Source: Sipunculus nudus
Taxonomy: Eukaryota; Annelida; Sipuncula; Golfingiida; Sipunculidae
Direction: 5' to 3'
Assembly: GCA_026874595.1 (NCBI GenBank)
Contig: CM049312.1
Span: forward strand, 74,000,429 to 74,064,428
Length of the DNA stretch: 64,000 bases
Positions 61,930-64,000 of this stretch are shown piece by piece. A program made the position numbers and the translations under genes. The notes beneath the pieces are model-generated. The model had not been told where the DNA came from. It saw nothing but the letters and a program-made list of their open reading frames with translations, and made no database searches. The number at the start of each line of letters is the position of its first letter. The first letter of the stretch is position 1.

Positions 61930-62986
61930 ATTATGTATATTTATCGGATTTCAGCTGATTTTGTGTGTTCTCCATGATAAATTCATAGAATAAATTCCTG
62001 AGCCGTTGTATCAAATTAGTTATTTAAACAGATGTGCGTTTTTTATACTTAACAGATCGTCTCCATCAAAATAACAACTTTTAATACTAAAAACTCCCAA
62101 ATATTGCATTTTTACTCTTTGGAGCAACCTTTCAAACTTAGCTAGATTAAAGTCCACCAAGAGCCTTTTTTTTTTTGGAATTTAGTTCCTGACTATTTAA
62201 TGCCTTGTTTGATAATTGTTGAAAAAAAACGACAATTGCAAAACATTACTTAACGACTTCACTTGAGTGTTAACGTGAACACACGCGCGGAACTAATTGT
62301 TTCTCATCGCTAGTTTCCCCCGAGCATGTGATAACCCATTAATGCATATATTTATTTCAATTTCCATGGTCTTTCATATTCCGCTTATTGTAAAATATTA
62401 TTACTTAGAATGTGGATGTGTTTTAAATCAAACTTTTCTTCTCCAACCTTACATCTTTCACACATGGCTTATATACTAACAGGGGATAAAAGATCGATTT
62501 TGAGGTCCGAAGATCAAAGGTCAAGATCACAACATCTTCTTCTCTTAATAGCTTGTGGACACATTTTAAGCTAAAGTTTTCATCCCATCCCTCCATCTTC
62601 CACAGATGGCTTCCCTGTCAAAAGGAGGAGGATACTTTTAAGTTTGAGGCTGCAGGTGAAAGGTCAAGGTCACACAACCAATTTTTTTAAAAAGGATGTG
62701 GACTCATTTTAAACAAAGTTTACATTCCAAATGTTTCATATAAAAAAATACTTGAAAAGGTATCAGTGTTCTCTTTAACCATATTTTGTTGTCGTGGCCT
62801 AAGTTTTAACAATCAGATGGTTAGAGTACAAATGTCGGCGCATGACCAGGAGTTCACAATGCCTCTTTTGAAGCAGTACGTGTTCTCATGCAAGAAAATT
62901 AATTACGGTGTCCTCAAATGAGTATGGGCCATGGCTTTTCCAGCGTTTGAAAATAAATATTTTTTTCAACATCTCAGGTACTTCCA
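61926..62986. other. AT-rich intergenic DNA
   Basis: 62490-62700 has repeated AGGTCAAGRTCACA-type phrases, suggesting an old dispersed repeat. No gene seen. Confidence 0.45.
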
Positions 62987-62994
62987 AACCCCTA

Positions 62995-63693
62995 TACGCT
63001 CCCGAGGCAGCGGAACTCTTGCGCTTCTAAAGAAGCAACTGATTTTCACGCTGCCAGCTTTGACCGTTTATGATATATTTAGACACCAGATGGCGGTTTG
63101 TTGACCACTGAAATAAACGTGCGTACGATGTGACAAGCAGCCAATCAGATGCCAATAAACAAACACTCGACAGGCATCCTTGCTCCGCCCATTGCCGCGC
63201 TTCAAGCGCCGTTTGATGAGTTTCCGGTCGAATTTAAATTGCTCCCTTTGCATTCTCGCATCATCGACCGATTCGATTATGACATTATGACTGTGTTAGC
63301 GTAGCCATGTATCTGTTGTCTGCAGAACTGAAACCAGCCAGCGAGGTGTGCACGCAGCCTTTGTTGTTACGTTTCGTTTGAATTACAGCTCACCGGCCGA
63401 GCATCCTATGTGCCCAAGGCCCTAAGCAAACCACGTCAGGGGCAATTCTCTCTGAGCCTGTGGCCTGTTTAGACGGTTACGCTGGGGGATGAGCTGTCAC
63501 TCAAAAAGAAATGAATATGATTGGCTCCGTGTATTCCTCGCTTGGCTTTGTCTTCCAGCACAAAGTTTCATCTGATTGGACAAAAAAACAGTGCTCCCCT
63601 CTGGTGTTGCAAAGCAGGATACGAGGTCATAACAAACAGCGCCTTACGATATAGGAAGTAGCCCTATAGGTAAAGCGCTGTGTAAAGAGCGTA
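62995..63693 (-). mobile_element. 699-base element, copy 2 (inverted), with 8-base target duplication
   Basis: Reverse-complement copy of 6152-6850, the same 699-base length and about 98% identical (roughly 14 substitutions counted by eye). It is flanked by AACCCCTA at 62987-62994 and 63694-63701. Its different duplication shows it inserted independently of copy 1. The 61-codon frame is at 63068-63253 on the minus strand. Confidence 0.8.
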
Positions 63694-64000
63694 AACCCCT
63701 AAACCAAGCGTAAGATTACTGCCCACGCATGGAGCGGGGCTATTATAAGTTAATTCCCTAGCCCTATATTTTTACAGCAAAATACCTAAAAAATGAAGTA
63801 AAACATGTCCTATAGATATTAAGGAACCGGACTTTCGCGATATAATTCTTGTGTTTTATCTCATACTGTATATAATCAACTCAGAGTTCATGATTGATTA
63901 ATCAACTAGGATAAAGAGAGTTCTTGATAACTGCGCGTTTAAGGGAAATCCGAGAAAATAAAATTAAACTAGATTTGACATGAATTCGATCAGAATGCAA

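Noticed and set aside
6152-63693. The inverted 699-base copies as terminal repeats of one giant 57-kb transposon
   Set aside because: Each copy has its own different target duplication immediately at both of its ends, so they are independent insertions.
1-64000. CRISPR arrays, bacterial operons, rRNA genes, LTR retrotransposons, viral genes
   Set aside because: None seen: no regularly spaced short repeats with unique spacers, no dense bacterial coding, no rRNA-like conserved blocks, and no reverse transcriptase, integrase or capsid-like frames.

Overview
This is a eukaryotic window, AT-rich (about 35-38% GC by eye) and dense in short transposon relics, tRNA-derived SINEs, minisatellites and microsatellites. 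It most likely comes from an invertebrate bilaterian, perhaps a mollusc or other lophotrochozoan. The reasons are one confidently readable gene of an animal-specific kinase family, a mosaic of methylated-looking and unmethylated-looking DNA typical of invertebrates, and no vertebrate repeat families that I recognise. The taxon is inferred.

The only gene I can name is the 5' end of a G-protein-coupled receptor kinase of the GRK2/GRK3 (beta-adrenergic receptor kinase; fly Gprk1) group on the minus strand. Exon 1 (51426-51538) encodes the invariant N-terminal helix. After a 262-base intron, exon 2 (51087-51163) encodes the start of the RGS-homology domain. Both have canonical splice sites and matching phases. 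By eye I found no exon 3 in the remaining 51 kb, so intron 2 appears to run past base 1. Most of the window (1-51086) would then be one giant intron.

Layout: 1-51 kb is CpG-poor intronic DNA carrying decayed repeats, a few recent CpG-rich insertions (6.15-6.85, 25.9-26.5 and 30.5-32.1 kb) and one CpG-rich patch at 1.35-2.0 kb with CRE, CArG and CCAAT motifs. 51.4-52.45 kb is the GRK2 promoter and CpG-rich 5' region. 52.5-64 kb is CpG-retaining DNA upstream of the gene, with MITEs, microsatellites and two open reading frames of unknown standing (55282-55842 and 57570-57944, minus strand).

The clearest mobile elements are a 699-base element present twice in opposite orientation (6152-6850 and 62995-63693), each copy with its own 8-9 base target duplication; a 1518-base hAT-type element (39775-41292) with a perfect 8-base duplication; a 442-base hAT-type MITE (34003-34444) with a perfect 8-base duplication; a 600-base TA-flanked foldback element (25895-26494); and a dispersed element with tandem 280-base units built from about 140-base halves (30508-32138, second copy at 46588-47439). 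Several families have copies on both sides of the GRK2 start site. The intronic copies have lost CpGs that the upstream copies keep, which fits germline gene-body methylation.

All similarities were judged by reading the sequence; no alignment or database search was run.
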